Shown here in pieces: positions 9,107 to 16,882 of a stretch of 33,393 nt of DNA; within the stretch, counting starts at the first letter, position 1, and the number at the start of each line of letters is the position of its first letter. Source of the DNA: Leptospiraceae bacterium (GTDB lineage: Bacteria; Spirochaetota; Leptospiria; Leptospirales; Leptospiraceae); NCBI GenBank assembly GCA_947458405.1, contig CANGZW010000034.1:1-33393 (forward strand), written 5' to 3'. A program made the translations under genes and the position numbers. The notes beneath the pieces are model-generated. The model searched no databases. It was not told the origin of the DNA and saw only the letters and a program-made list of their open reading frames with translations.

Positions 9107-10399
9107 ATGAAATTCTTTTTATTTATTATATTATTTCTAAATTTTAATTTATACTCAAAAGAAATTAACTTAAAAGGAATTAAGTATTATGATTCCAATA
9201 CTAATGATTTTTCTGAAAATTCAAATATTTTTATATCAAATGATATAATTAAAAATATTACTAAAAACAGAACTGATGGAATATCATTTTATGCACTACC
9301 TTCATTTTGTGATATAGGTGTTACTCTAGGAGCAGATTCATTGGGAGGAGCAAATACCTCTTCAGGGATATTTTTGGCTTTAAATTCTTACTTATCCCAT
9401 GGATTTTCACATATTTATAGTATAAACAACCCTCCCTATCTATCAAATTTAATTAGTAAAAAAAAAATAAAATATCCACACATAAAATATAGTCAAAAAT
9501 CAATAATTTATTTAACAAATGAATACCCCAGTTTATCGGAAGAAATATATATAACAGTAAAAAATGAGGAACAGGCTTTACAACAAATCCAGGAACAAAT
9601 CAAAATCAACACTCCTATCATATATTTATTAAATAGATACAATGAAGACATAAATTATTATTTTGATTCAGATTTTTTCAGAAAAGTAAATAAAATTAAT
9701 AATAAATCAGTTATATTCATATCCTCTTTTGGAGATAAAACAGGTAATTTAGATTCAATTCGTTCCGGTATGAGATACATTCAACATCCATTATCCAGTG
9801 AAATTTCACAAACTATTAGTAATGAAGTACTTGAAAAAATAAATTATATTCCAGAACTAAATGTATATAGAAATCTATATATTGAAAAAGATAAAGATGA
9901 ATTTATAGTTGAAAATGAATATCTTGCCAATATTTCAAAATATTATAAGAAATATTACTATCCTGAAGTTAAGGAAAAAATAAACTCAAATAATTATGAC
10001 ATTGAAAAATATAGTAAGATAAAAAAAGAATATGACTCCTACTTAGAATTTTTGAAAAATAATAATTTTTTAATTAATAATCTAATAATTAGTGGGGGAA
10101 GTGGGAATATGCTATCTTTTCCAGGAATTTCAGCCATTCGGGAATTTATCATTTTAAATAATATCCTAGAGAATCCTTATTTATTGGTAAAGGCATTAAC
10201 AAAAAATTCCTGTCCACTCTTTGCTGATAATTATAATGGCGTAATACGAGAAGGAGAAAAAGCAAATTTACTCTTATATAAAGAAAATCCTTTTAAATCT
10301 GAAAGAGGACTATTAAATATTGAAAGAATGTATATAGATGGAGAATTAATATCCAAGGAAGAAATAAAAGAAAAAGATTCAAAAAAAACTAAAAAATAA
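9107..10399 (+). CDS. Exported amidohydrolase-like protein, probably without metal centre
   Basis: A signal peptide (MKFFLFIILFLNFNLYSKE) precedes a 410-residue domain whose framework follows the metal-dependent amidohydrolase family. The first-strand motif PGxxDxHxH appears as P65-S-F-C-D69-I-G71-V-T73, so both metal-binding His are replaced. IRSGMRYIQHPL matches the raGvdxixHg strand and keeps H227. The Gly-x-Asp loop appears as SGGSGN, lacking the Asp. The C-terminal small domain is well kept (NGVIREGEKANLLLYKENPF, then MYIDGELIS). Such a pattern suggests a pseudoenzyme or binding protein rather than a hydrolase. The family assignment is inference from motif alignment. The coding sequence is very AT-rich and Asn/Lys-heavy, as is its upstream neighbour. 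Confidence 0.7.
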   Translation: MKFFLFIILFLNFNLYSKEINLKGIKYYDSNTNDFSENSNIFISNDIIKNITKNRTDGISFYALPSFCDIGVTLGADSLGGANTSSGIFLALNSYLSHGFSHIYSINNPPYLSNLISKKKIKYPHIKYSQKSIIYLTNEYPSLSEEIYITVKNEEQALQQIQEQIKINTPIIYLLNRYNEDINYYFDSDFFRKVNKINNKSVIFISSFGDKTGNLDSIRSGMRYIQHPLSSEISQTISNEVLEKINYIPELNVYRNLYIEKDKDEFIVENEYLANISKYYKKYYYPEVKEKINSNNYDIEKYSKIKKEYDSYLEFLKNNNFLINNLIISGGSGNMLSFPGISAIREFIILNNILENPYLLVKALTKNSCPLFADNYNGVIREGEKANLLLYKENPFKSERGLLNIERMYIDGELISKEEIKEKDSKKTKK

Positions 10400-10414
10400 A
10401 AAATCGAATTAAAA

Positions 10415-11059
10415 TCAAGAAAAATGAATCAAATCTAAAATTTCTAATTTAATATCATCCCATGGAAACTCAAGGTTTCTTTCCATACTACCGGGGTATT
10501 TCTCATAAAGTGTTTCTTGTATTTGAAAAAATATTTTTTTCTTTTTATCATTTCTTACTATATCTTTAAGATTATATCCAAAAGAAGTAATCTCAACTAA
10601 AAATTTCCGATATATTTCTTCAATTTTAATCCTTTTATCGAGATCGGATAAAAGAATATAATCAGAATAATCAATACTTACATCACTATTAAAACATTCT
10701 AAACATCTTTCTCTTGATACACTATTTATTTTAAAATCTTTTGATTCAAGATTATAATTTAATGGAAAAATTCTACAGACAGTAGGTCTATGAGAATGAA
10801 TATCACATAAATAATTTTGAGTTTCTGTTTTTAAAAATGGACAAACATTATCTTTACCAAGATTAATTACTGGATCCATCCAATAATTATTTTTATTTAT
10901 AATATATGTTATTAACTTATTTTGAAATAAAAATTTTGCGCTTACATTTAAGTTTATTGCAATATTAAAAATATCATAAGAATTTAAAATAACTTGATTA
11001 TGAATGCAACATTTTCCTGTTAATTTACATAAAAATTTAAAGTTAGAAATTTCAGTCAT
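10415..11059 (-). CDS. YkgJ-family cysteine-cluster protein (putative Zn/Fe binding)
   Basis: The 214-residue product carries the cysteine pattern of the YkgJ family (CxxCxxCC-type putative zinc- or iron-chelating domain): C11, C17-C18 (CKLTGKCC), C73 (NVCPFL), C85 (YLCDIH), C95 (RPTVCRIFPL), then C119 and C122. The RPTVCRIFPL segment is especially characteristic. There is no signal peptide, so it is probably cytosolic. The molecular function of the family is not established. Its start overlaps the stop of the upstream beta-propeller-like gene by 4 bases (11056-11059), so the two are likely coupled. It is the last gene of the minus-strand operon and converges with the amidohydrolase-like gene across a 15-base gap. 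Confidence 0.8.
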   Translation of the reverse strand: MTEISNFKFLCKLTGKCCIHNQVILNSYDIFNIAINLNVSAKFLFQNKLITYIINKNNYWMDPVINLGKDNVCPFLKTETQNYLCDIHSHRPTVCRIFPLNYNLESKDFKINSVSRERCLECFNSDVSIDYSDYILLSDLDKRIKIEEIYRKFLVEITSFGYNLKDIVRNDKKKKIFFQIQETLYEKYPGSMERNLEFPWDDIKLEILDLIHFS

Positions 11060-12141
11060 TCGGTAAAGACTTTCATTTGAGTGATACTATTTGAATTTTC
11101 TATAAAAAATATATCATCTGTTTTTCCTGAAAATATTCTTGTTTTATTCGAACTAAATTTCATTTTTTTTATAATATCTCCATATTTAGTGAAGAAGAAT
11201 AATTTTTCGTTAAAATTAGCGGAAAATATATTACCATTCGAATATGATACCTGATATACATCTTCTTTAATTTTTTTATCATTTTTAATTATCTCTTTCC
11301 CCTCTGGAGATAAGATTATAATTTTATCCCGTAAGTTTAATAATACTTCTCCTGAATTAGATACCGCCATATATATCTTATGGGGATATAAGGAATCGAG
11401 TTTATATTGGTATAATAATTTTCTTTTATCATCGTATGTGTTTATAAAATCGTTTTCTTTTTCCATAAAATGTACTGCACTAAAAATTCCATTTTCGGAG
11501 ATAGCAGAGCTTTTAAAAAAATGAAATACTTTTGGATCAGCCTCATCGTTCCTGTATATGAGTTTTCCATTACTATCGAGTCTATATAATTCACCACCCG
11601 AAAAAAGTAAGATACTACCTGAGTGAACAGTATTAGATATATCAGTTAAAAATCTTCCATCTAGTTGCAGAGAGCCCGTTAAATTCCCATTTATATCTAT
11701 CACTAAGACCTGATTACCATCTCCAGAGACTAGATAGTGTGTATTACCAATGGGAGTAGAAAAAGGGTAGCTCTGGTATGATTTTTTCCATAGTACTTCA
11801 CCATTTTTGGAAAAATAAGTGATCTTATCACCTATCTTTTTGAATGATATATATCCATTTCCTAGCACGGGAAGTTCGAATAAGTCATTGTCTTCACCAT
11901 AAAATGTTTTACGTGCGCTAAAAAGATATGGTTTGTTGAATGAAGTAAAGTATCCATTTAATGTTTTATAAGGAGAATTTTCTTTTAAACTATTTCTATT
12001 GTCCTTACCATATACATCACTCAATTCTCTCTTATCCCATATCCAAACTTCTTGGATTATAGGAACCTGAGTTAGTTTGTTATTGTAATTATAAATAATA
12101 CTAAAACTTATTAGTAATGAAAAAAATAGATAGTATAGCAT
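11056..12141 (-). CDS. Membrane-anchored or secreted beta-propeller-like protein
   Basis: An N-terminal hydrophobic segment (about residues 2-18) serves as signal peptide or anchor. The rest shows repeated short beta units, such as NGEVLWKKSYQS, DINGNLTGSLQLD, DSNGKLIYRNDE and NSGEVLLNLRDKIIILSPEGKEI, typical of PQQ-/WD-like propellers that sit outside the cytoplasmic membrane. No catalytic residues are recognisable, so a scaffold or binding role is more likely than an enzyme. TAAGGA upstream of the ATG at 12141 gives a ribosome site. It begins 17 bases after cinA and overlaps the YkgJ-family gene by 4 bases. No specific function is assigned. Confidence 0.7.
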   Translation of the reverse strand: MLYYLFFSLLISFSIIYNYNNKLTQVPIIQEVWIWDKRELSDVYGKDNRNSLKENSPYKTLNGYFTSFNKPYLFSARKTFYGEDNDLFELPVLGNGYISFKKIGDKITYFSKNGEVLWKKSYQSYPFSTPIGNTHYLVSGDGNQVLVIDINGNLTGSLQLDGRFLTDISNTVHSGSILLFSGGELYRLDSNGKLIYRNDEADPKVFHFFKSSAISENGIFSAVHFMEKENDFINTYDDKRKLLYQYKLDSLYPHKIYMAVSNSGEVLLNLRDKIIILSPEGKEIIKNDKKIKEDVYQVSYSNGNIFSANFNEKLFFFTKYGDIIKKMKFSSNKTRIFSGKTDDIFFIENSNSITQMKVFTE

Positions 12142-12158
12142 ATTGATAAATCCTTAAT

Positions 12159-13406
12159 TTAATTATTTTCTAAAATTTCATTGTATAAATAAAAAAGAGA
12201 AATTTGAACTACAGCATTTCTAAAACTCTCCCTTCCAAAGGGATACAAATGCTTATGTATTTTTATTTCTTTATTTATTCTTTTTATACCAATATAGACT
12301 GTGCCAACTTCTTTTTCTGGTGTTCCGCCACCGGGTCCCGCTATACCTGTAACAGATATACTATATGTAGATTTAAAATTATTTTCTAATCCTATTAGCA
12401 TTTCCCTTGCAACTTCTTCACTCACCGCACCAAAATTTTTCAAAGTATCTCTTTTTACATTTAAAAGTTTTTCTTTAATATCATTGTGATAACTCACAAT
12501 TGATCCTAAATAATAATGAGAAGAACCAGCTAAATCTGTTATACATTTTCCAATATAACCCCCCGTACAGGATTCTGCAGTAGAGAGAGTTTCCTTATTA
12601 TTAATCAGTAAATTATGAATAGATTCTAAAATATCATCTGTAAGTAATTTTTTATAAAAATTCTGTAATCTTATTAAGATTTCATCTAATAATAGATTAG
12701 ATTCAGATATAAAAGATACTTTAATATGTCCTGCTTTAGCTGTAACACCCCATTCGATATTGTTTTCTTTGATAAAATTGAGATTTTCATTTATAAATTC
12801 TTTCTGATATAGACCTTCGCTCATATTCCAAATGTACTTGGAGAGGTATAATTTTTTTACAATAGGAAAATCCTTTATAATATTGGGTAATAATTCATTT
12901 GAAAACATTGACTTCATTTCAATAGGCACACCGGGCATTGCAGATAGCCAAAAATTATCACCTAATTTAACCAAAAATCCGGGGGCAATTCCAACATTAT
13001 TCAAAAGAACAGTGGCATTTTCAGGAATATAGGTTTGTTTCGAAGTAACCCCGAGTAATTCCATATACTGGGGTCCTCTTTTTTCGGAGATACTGACTAA
13101 TTTATTGTAGGCGGATTCTACTCTTATTTTAGAAGAACCTGTAATACCCAAAACTACATTTAAAGTATGATCATCCATGGTGGCTCCCAATCCACCCGTC
13201 ATAATTATTAAAGTTGGAGATGTTGATGGGATAAATCTTTCTATTTCTTCTTTTATGATTTTTGGAGAATCCGGAACTACTATAAATCTTTCAGCAATAT
13301 AACCCTTTAAAGAGAGTTCATTGGCTATCCACATTGAATTTGTATCTAAACTCTTACCGGTAGTTATTTCAGATCCGGTTGACATTATAATTATTGATAA
13401 ATTCAT
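12159..13406 (-). CDS. cinA: CinA-family protein (MoCF-like domain plus NMN deamidase domain)
   Basis: The N-terminal domain (about 1-170) is the MoCF/CinA fold, with STGSEITTGKSLDTNSMWIA and the TGGLGATMDD motif. The C-terminal domain (about 255-415) is the PncC type, which deamidates nicotinamide mononucleotide in pyridine nucleotide recycling. It carries the characteristic TAESCTGG with the probable nucleophilic Ser, then GSIVSYHNDIKEKLL and SVTGIAGPGGGTPEKEVGTV. At 415 residues it is a normal two-domain CinA. The N-terminal domain of this family has been described as an ADP-ribose pyrophosphatase. Its start overlaps the argS stop by 4 bases (13403-13406). The older name, competence/damage-inducible protein, does not imply competence here. 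Confidence 0.92.
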   Translation of the reverse strand: MNLSIIIMSTGSEITTGKSLDTNSMWIANELSLKGYIAERFIVVPDSPKIIKEEIERFIPSTSPTLIIMTGGLGATMDDHTLNVVLGITGSSKIRVESAYNKLVSISEKRGPQYMELLGVTSKQTYIPENATVLLNNVGIAPGFLVKLGDNFWLSAMPGVPIEMKSMFSNELLPNIIKDFPIVKKLYLSKYIWNMSEGLYQKEFINENLNFIKENNIEWGVTAKAGHIKVSFISESNLLLDEILIRLQNFYKKLLTDDILESIHNLLINNKETLSTAESCTGGYIGKCITDLAGSSHYYLGSIVSYHNDIKEKLLNVKRDTLKNFGAVSEEVAREMLIGLENNFKSTYSISVTGIAGPGGGTPEKEVGTVYIGIKRINKEIKIHKHLYPFGRESFRNAVVQISLFYLYNEILENN

Positions 13407-15160
13407 TTAGATTCCCTTTCTAATCTATCCGGAGCAGTAATACCAAGAATTGCAAGACCCTCTTTTAAGCACACTAGGGTACCTTCCAATAAAAAACTCA
13501 ATGCTTTTCTTTCATCCGTAGAACAATCTTTTAATTTATTATCCTTGGCAATATAAAATTTGGAAAATGTTTTAGCCAGATTTTGTAAATAATTGGCAAG
13601 TCTATGTGGCTCCATATTTTTAGCAGAATCTAATATTTCTTCAGGAAATCTAGCAATCCAAAATAATAATCTATCTCTTTCATAAGTTGAATTTAAATTT
13701 AAAAACAAGTCTATATCTATCTCTTTTCCAACTTCTTTAAATATCGATTGAATTCTCGCATGTGCGTATTGCAAATAAAATACAGGATTTTTATCGCTTT
13801 CTTCTTTAGCCAAATCTAAATCAAAATCCAAGGGAGTTTCGAGAGCTCTTATCACAAAAAAATATCGGGCTATATCCCTACTGGAATCGCCTAGAAACTC
13901 CATAAGATCATTCATCGTTTGAAACTGTCCGAGTCTTTTACTCATTTTTACTTTCTCGCCTTTTGAGAGAAGGTTTACTTGTTGGGCTATTAAAATTCGA
14001 AAGGATTCATCGGGATAACCCAAAGCAATCATTGCACCTTTTAATCGTGCAATATAACCATGATGATCGGGTCCCCATATATTATAAAGTTTTGTAAATT
14101 TCCTATCTACTTTTGTCTTGTGATAAGCAATATCCGCCAGTAAATATGTGGGTCTTCCATCATCACGTACTACAACTCTATCTTTATCATCCCCGTACTC
14201 AGTGGATAAAAAAATAAATTTATTATCTTCTTTTTTGATTTTACCTGTGTTGTTTAATTCTGCAAAACATTCATCAACTTTTTTTGATTCATGAAGACTT
14301 CTTTCACTATAAAAAGTATCAAATTTTACACCAAAATTCTCTAAATCTTTCTTTTGGGTTTCGAGATTATAACTTGTAGCTTTGATTGAGAAATATTCTG
14401 CTAATTCTAAAAAATTATTTTTGTTATACATTAAATCTATATTTTCTTTTTCAGATGAATTATAAATTTCTTTAACAAATTGTGCTACATATTCTCCTCT
14501 ATATCCTTCATAGGGAAGTTTATTAGTATTTAATAAGATTTCGAGGCTCGTAATGTCGCCTTCTTCCTGAAACTGAATTTCAAGACCCTTGAGTTCTTTT
14601 AGTCTAATAACACAGGATGCTCCCAATAAAAGAACCTGATTTCCATAATCATTTACATAAAATTCTCTTTCAACTTGATTCCCAACCTTACTTAATAAAT
14701 TTGTAATACTAGCACCCATAGCCGCGGCTCTAGCTGAAACGATATTTAAAGGACCTGTGGGATTTGCACTTACAAATTCAAATAATATCTTTTCTTTATG
14801 TGTAACTTCTGGAAAAATAGTAGATTTATTAATAGTAAATGAATTTATATAATTTGCTAATTCATTTTTAGAAATTTTAAAATTTACAAAACCGGGGGGA
14901 GAAAATGTAACTTCACTGAAAAGGTTAGATTGTAAAAAATTTATAAATTCTTTGGAATTTTCTATAGGTAAACCCAATTTTTCTTTATGCTCTAGCAAAA
15001 ATGCAGACGAATAATCTCCAAATTTTTCATTTCTTGAATATTCTATTTTAGGATTTAGCTCTTCGAGTGTATAAGGTAGGGATTTTAATTTTAAAAACTC
15101 CAAAACACCTTTTTCTAAAATTTTTAATACCTTATTTCTTAGTACTTCTGATTCATTCAT
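13403..15160 (-). CDS. argS: Arginyl-tRNA synthetase (degenerate HIGH motif)
   Basis: This class I aminoacyl-tRNA synthetase charges tRNA-Arg with arginine. The N-terminal domain (about 1-110, with FGDYSSAFLLE) is followed by the catalytic core beginning FEFVSANPTGPL, then DYGNQVLLLG, the ADIAYH region and the KMSKS loop as KMSKR at residues 405-409. The C-terminal helical domain includes FYLQYAHARIQSI and the DALR-type end. At 585 residues it has the expected length. The HIGH motif reads N139-I-V-S142 instead of HxGH, read directly from the bases; the surrounding NPTGPL and ARAAAMG are intact. This is the only argS in the window. It lies in an operon with recO (14 bases upstream) and cinA (4-base overlap). 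Confidence 0.95.
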   Translation of the reverse strand: MNESEVLRNKVLKILEKGVLEFLKLKSLPYTLEELNPKIEYSRNEKFGDYSSAFLLEHKEKLGLPIENSKEFINFLQSNLFSEVTFSPPGFVNFKISKNELANYINSFTINKSTIFPEVTHKEKILFEFVSANPTGPLNIVSARAAAMGASITNLLSKVGNQVEREFYVNDYGNQVLLLGASCVIRLKELKGLEIQFQEEGDITSLEILLNTNKLPYEGYRGEYVAQFVKEIYNSSEKENIDLMYNKNNFLELAEYFSIKATSYNLETQKKDLENFGVKFDTFYSERSLHESKKVDECFAELNNTGKIKKEDNKFIFLSTEYGDDKDRVVVRDDGRPTYLLADIAYHKTKVDRKFTKLYNIWGPDHHGYIARLKGAMIALGYPDESFRILIAQQVNLLSKGEKVKMSKRLGQFQTMNDLMEFLGDSSRDIARYFFVIRALETPLDFDLDLAKEESDKNPVFYLQYAHARIQSIFKEVGKEIDIDLFLNLNSTYERDRLLFWIARFPEEILDSAKNMEPHRLANYLQNLAKTFSKFYIAKDNKLKDCSTDERKALSFLLEGTLVCLKEGLAILGITAPDRLERESK

Positions 15161-15174
15161 TATTCTATACCTTT

Positions 15175-15939
15175 TTATATTATAGCATTTAACTCATGCA
15201 GTGATCTGTATAACATTTCAGAACTTTTAGGGGATACACCCAAAGAGCTTTTAATAAACATATCTAAAATAGTATCAGCTCTCATAAGTAGTACTTCAGG
15301 GATTTTTTCTAAAACTACCGAATCATAACTTTTTTTAGAAATACCTTTAAATAATCTTATAATTTCTATGTCATTTTCAGAAAAAACCTCACAATCACAG
15401 CAGAGAGCTTCAAGAGTTGCTAAATTTAATTTTGCAGAATCTTTAGTGAGTATTCCGTCACCACATTTTTGACAATTATATTCTCGTGGTACAACACCCA
15501 AACTCAAGAGAAGTTTAAATTTAAAAAAAGGTAGAATTAGTATATTCGAGCCATATTTTTCTAATGCCTCTAAGGCTCCAAATAAAAGTTTGAAATGTTT
15601 TGGATCTGCATATCCTTCCGGGAGGGTCTTTTCAATTAGCTCAAGAAATAGGCATAAAATTAAAGTGGATAAATAATTATTTTTGATTACGTCATACCTT
15701 TTTTCGAGACTTATCTCTTTCACTAAATAAAAGAGGCTATTATTTTGATGAAAATAATAATCTATATGAATTAAGGTTCCTATCTCACTTGCCACTATGG
15801 GTCTTTTTTTACTTTTCTTTATGCCTTTGATTAAAAATTTCTCTTTAAAACCATCATCAGATAATAATGTTATTAGAGCATCTGCTTCGGAGTATGTATT
15901 ACTTTGTAAAATAATTCCTCTTTTCTTAAGTAGTGACAA
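15175..15939 (-). CDS. recO: DNA repair protein RecO
   Basis: RecO loads RecA with RecR in RecF-type recombinational repair. The N-terminal OB fold begins KKRGIILQSNTYSEADALIT, which matches the usual RecO opening. A helical domain follows, with a Cys4-type zinc site (CQKCG, then LCCDCE) near residues 155-190 of the short form. I chose TTG at 15939 (254 residues): it gives MSLLKKRGIIL, as in the family, and has AGGA six bases upstream. An upstream ATG at 16017 would add 26 residues that RecO proteins do not normally carry and would overlap the preceding gene by 44 bases. The start choice is inference; the gene identity is firm. Confidence 0.85.
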   Translation of the reverse strand: MSLLKKRGIILQSNTYSEADALITLLSDDGFKEKFLIKGIKKSKKRPIVASEIGTLIHIDYYFHQNNSLFYLVKEISLEKRYDVIKNNYLSTLILCLFLELIEKTLPEGYADPKHFKLLFGALEALEKYGSNILILPFFKFKLLLSLGVVPREYNCQKCGDGILTKDSAKLNLATLEALCCDCEVFSENDIEIIRLFKGISKKSYDSVVLEKIPEVLLMRADTILDMFIKSSLGVSPKSSEMLYRSLHELNAII

Positions 15940-15973
15940 TTTAGTTCCTGTTTTTATTAAAATGAGGGATAAT

Positions 15974-16765
15974 TTATTTCCCCTTAAATATTGGCTTTCT
16001 CTTTTCAACAATTGCATTTAAACTTTCTTCAAAGTCTTCTGATTGAAAACACTTCGCCTGTGCTTCTGCTTCTATCCGTAAAGCCTGTTGGAGCTCTTCA
16101 TAGCTTGATTGGGTTTCCTTTAATAATTTCAGAGCTAAGGGTGCTCCTTCGCTTAATATAATGGCTATTTCAGTTGCCCTTTTGACTACATCCCCTTGAC
16201 TTACGGCATCCTGGCAGAGATGTAAGACCTTGGCTTCATCCCCGGAAATTGGCTCACCGGTGAGTAATAAATTATTAGCCATATCTTTTCCGAAAAGTTC
16301 CTTCACTATAAAAGACGAACCCATACCGGGGTGGATTCCCAATTTCACAAAATTAAATGCATACTTGGAATGGGAAGAAAATACCCTGAGATCGCAGGCA
16401 AAGGCTAAAGAAAGCGCTGCCCCAACTGCATGACCATTGACTGCCGCTACAACAGGAAAGGGGAGGGTTCGAATACAAAGAAAATTATTATAAAATTCAT
16501 ACATATCCCTCTTATTTTCTTCAAACGTTTTTTCTTTGAATGACCTGAGGAGGGAAAGATCCCCACCCGATGAAAAAATATTATTTTTCCCTGTTAGAAT
16601 TAAACTGGAGGGGGGTTCTGAGGAATCTTTTAATTTCTGTATCTCCTGTCTAAAAGCTATACTCATATCCCATGTCATTGAATTTTTGGTTACCGGGTTA
16701 TTTAGGTATAAAAATGCTATCTTTTTTCGGTTGATCTCAATAATTTCAGTGGTTATCAGTGTCAT
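15974..16765 (-). CDS. Enoyl-CoA hydratase/isomerase (crotonase) family protein
   Basis: The crotonase fold is clear: NNPVTKNSMTWDM, the oxyanion-hole segments FSSGGDLSLLR and NGHAVGAALSLAFACDLRV, and LGIHPGMGSSFIVKELFG. This superfamily acts on acyl-CoA thioesters. However, the two catalytic Glu of true enoyl-CoA hydratases (in GGGCELA and QPEILLG) are Ser in GAALSLA and Val in NFVKLGI, so classic hydration is unlikely. An isomerase, hydrolase or thioesterase-like role is possible. The ATG at 16765 follows AGGGA eight bases upstream; another ATG at 16780 lacks this. The 263-residue protein is probably the first gene of the minus-strand operon leading to recO, argS and cinA. Confidence 0.85.
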   Translation of the reverse strand: MTLITTEIIEINRKKIAFLYLNNPVTKNSMTWDMSIAFRQEIQKLKDSSEPPSSLILTGKNNIFSSGGDLSLLRSFKEKTFEENKRDMYEFYNNFLCIRTLPFPVVAAVNGHAVGAALSLAFACDLRVFSSHSKYAFNFVKLGIHPGMGSSFIVKELFGKDMANNLLLTGEPISGDEAKVLHLCQDAVSQGDVVKRATEIAIILSEGAPLALKLLKETQSSYEELQQALRIEAEAQAKCFQSEDFEESLNAIVEKRKPIFKGK

Positions 16766-16867
16766 TTTCCAGTCCCTCATAAACCAAAATATCAGACTTT
16801 CTATCTTAGGGAAGAGAATTTTAGAATTATATATAACATAAAATCGAATTGCTTTTTTTTTTTACTA

Positions 16868-16875
16868 ACCGATAA
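16868..16875 (+). promoter_or_regulatory. Possible sigma-28-type -10 element upstream of the PilZ-type gene
   Basis: ACCGATAA at 16868-16875 matches seven of eight bases of the GCCGATAA -10 element known for FliA-type sigma factors, seven bases before the ATG at 16883. No TAAA element stands at the canonical distance. The nearest, TAAAATCG at 16839-16846, is 21 bases away instead of about 11, with an 11-base T run (16853-16863) between them. If used, transcription would start at or next to the ATG, giving a leaderless message, and indeed no Shine-Dalgarno site is visible. Tentative. Confidence 0.35.
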
Positions 16876-16882
16876 TATAATC

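Noticed and set aside
12301-12489. Plus-strand small frames within cinA
   Set aside because: They are antisense to the conserved PncC domain and lack ribosome sites.
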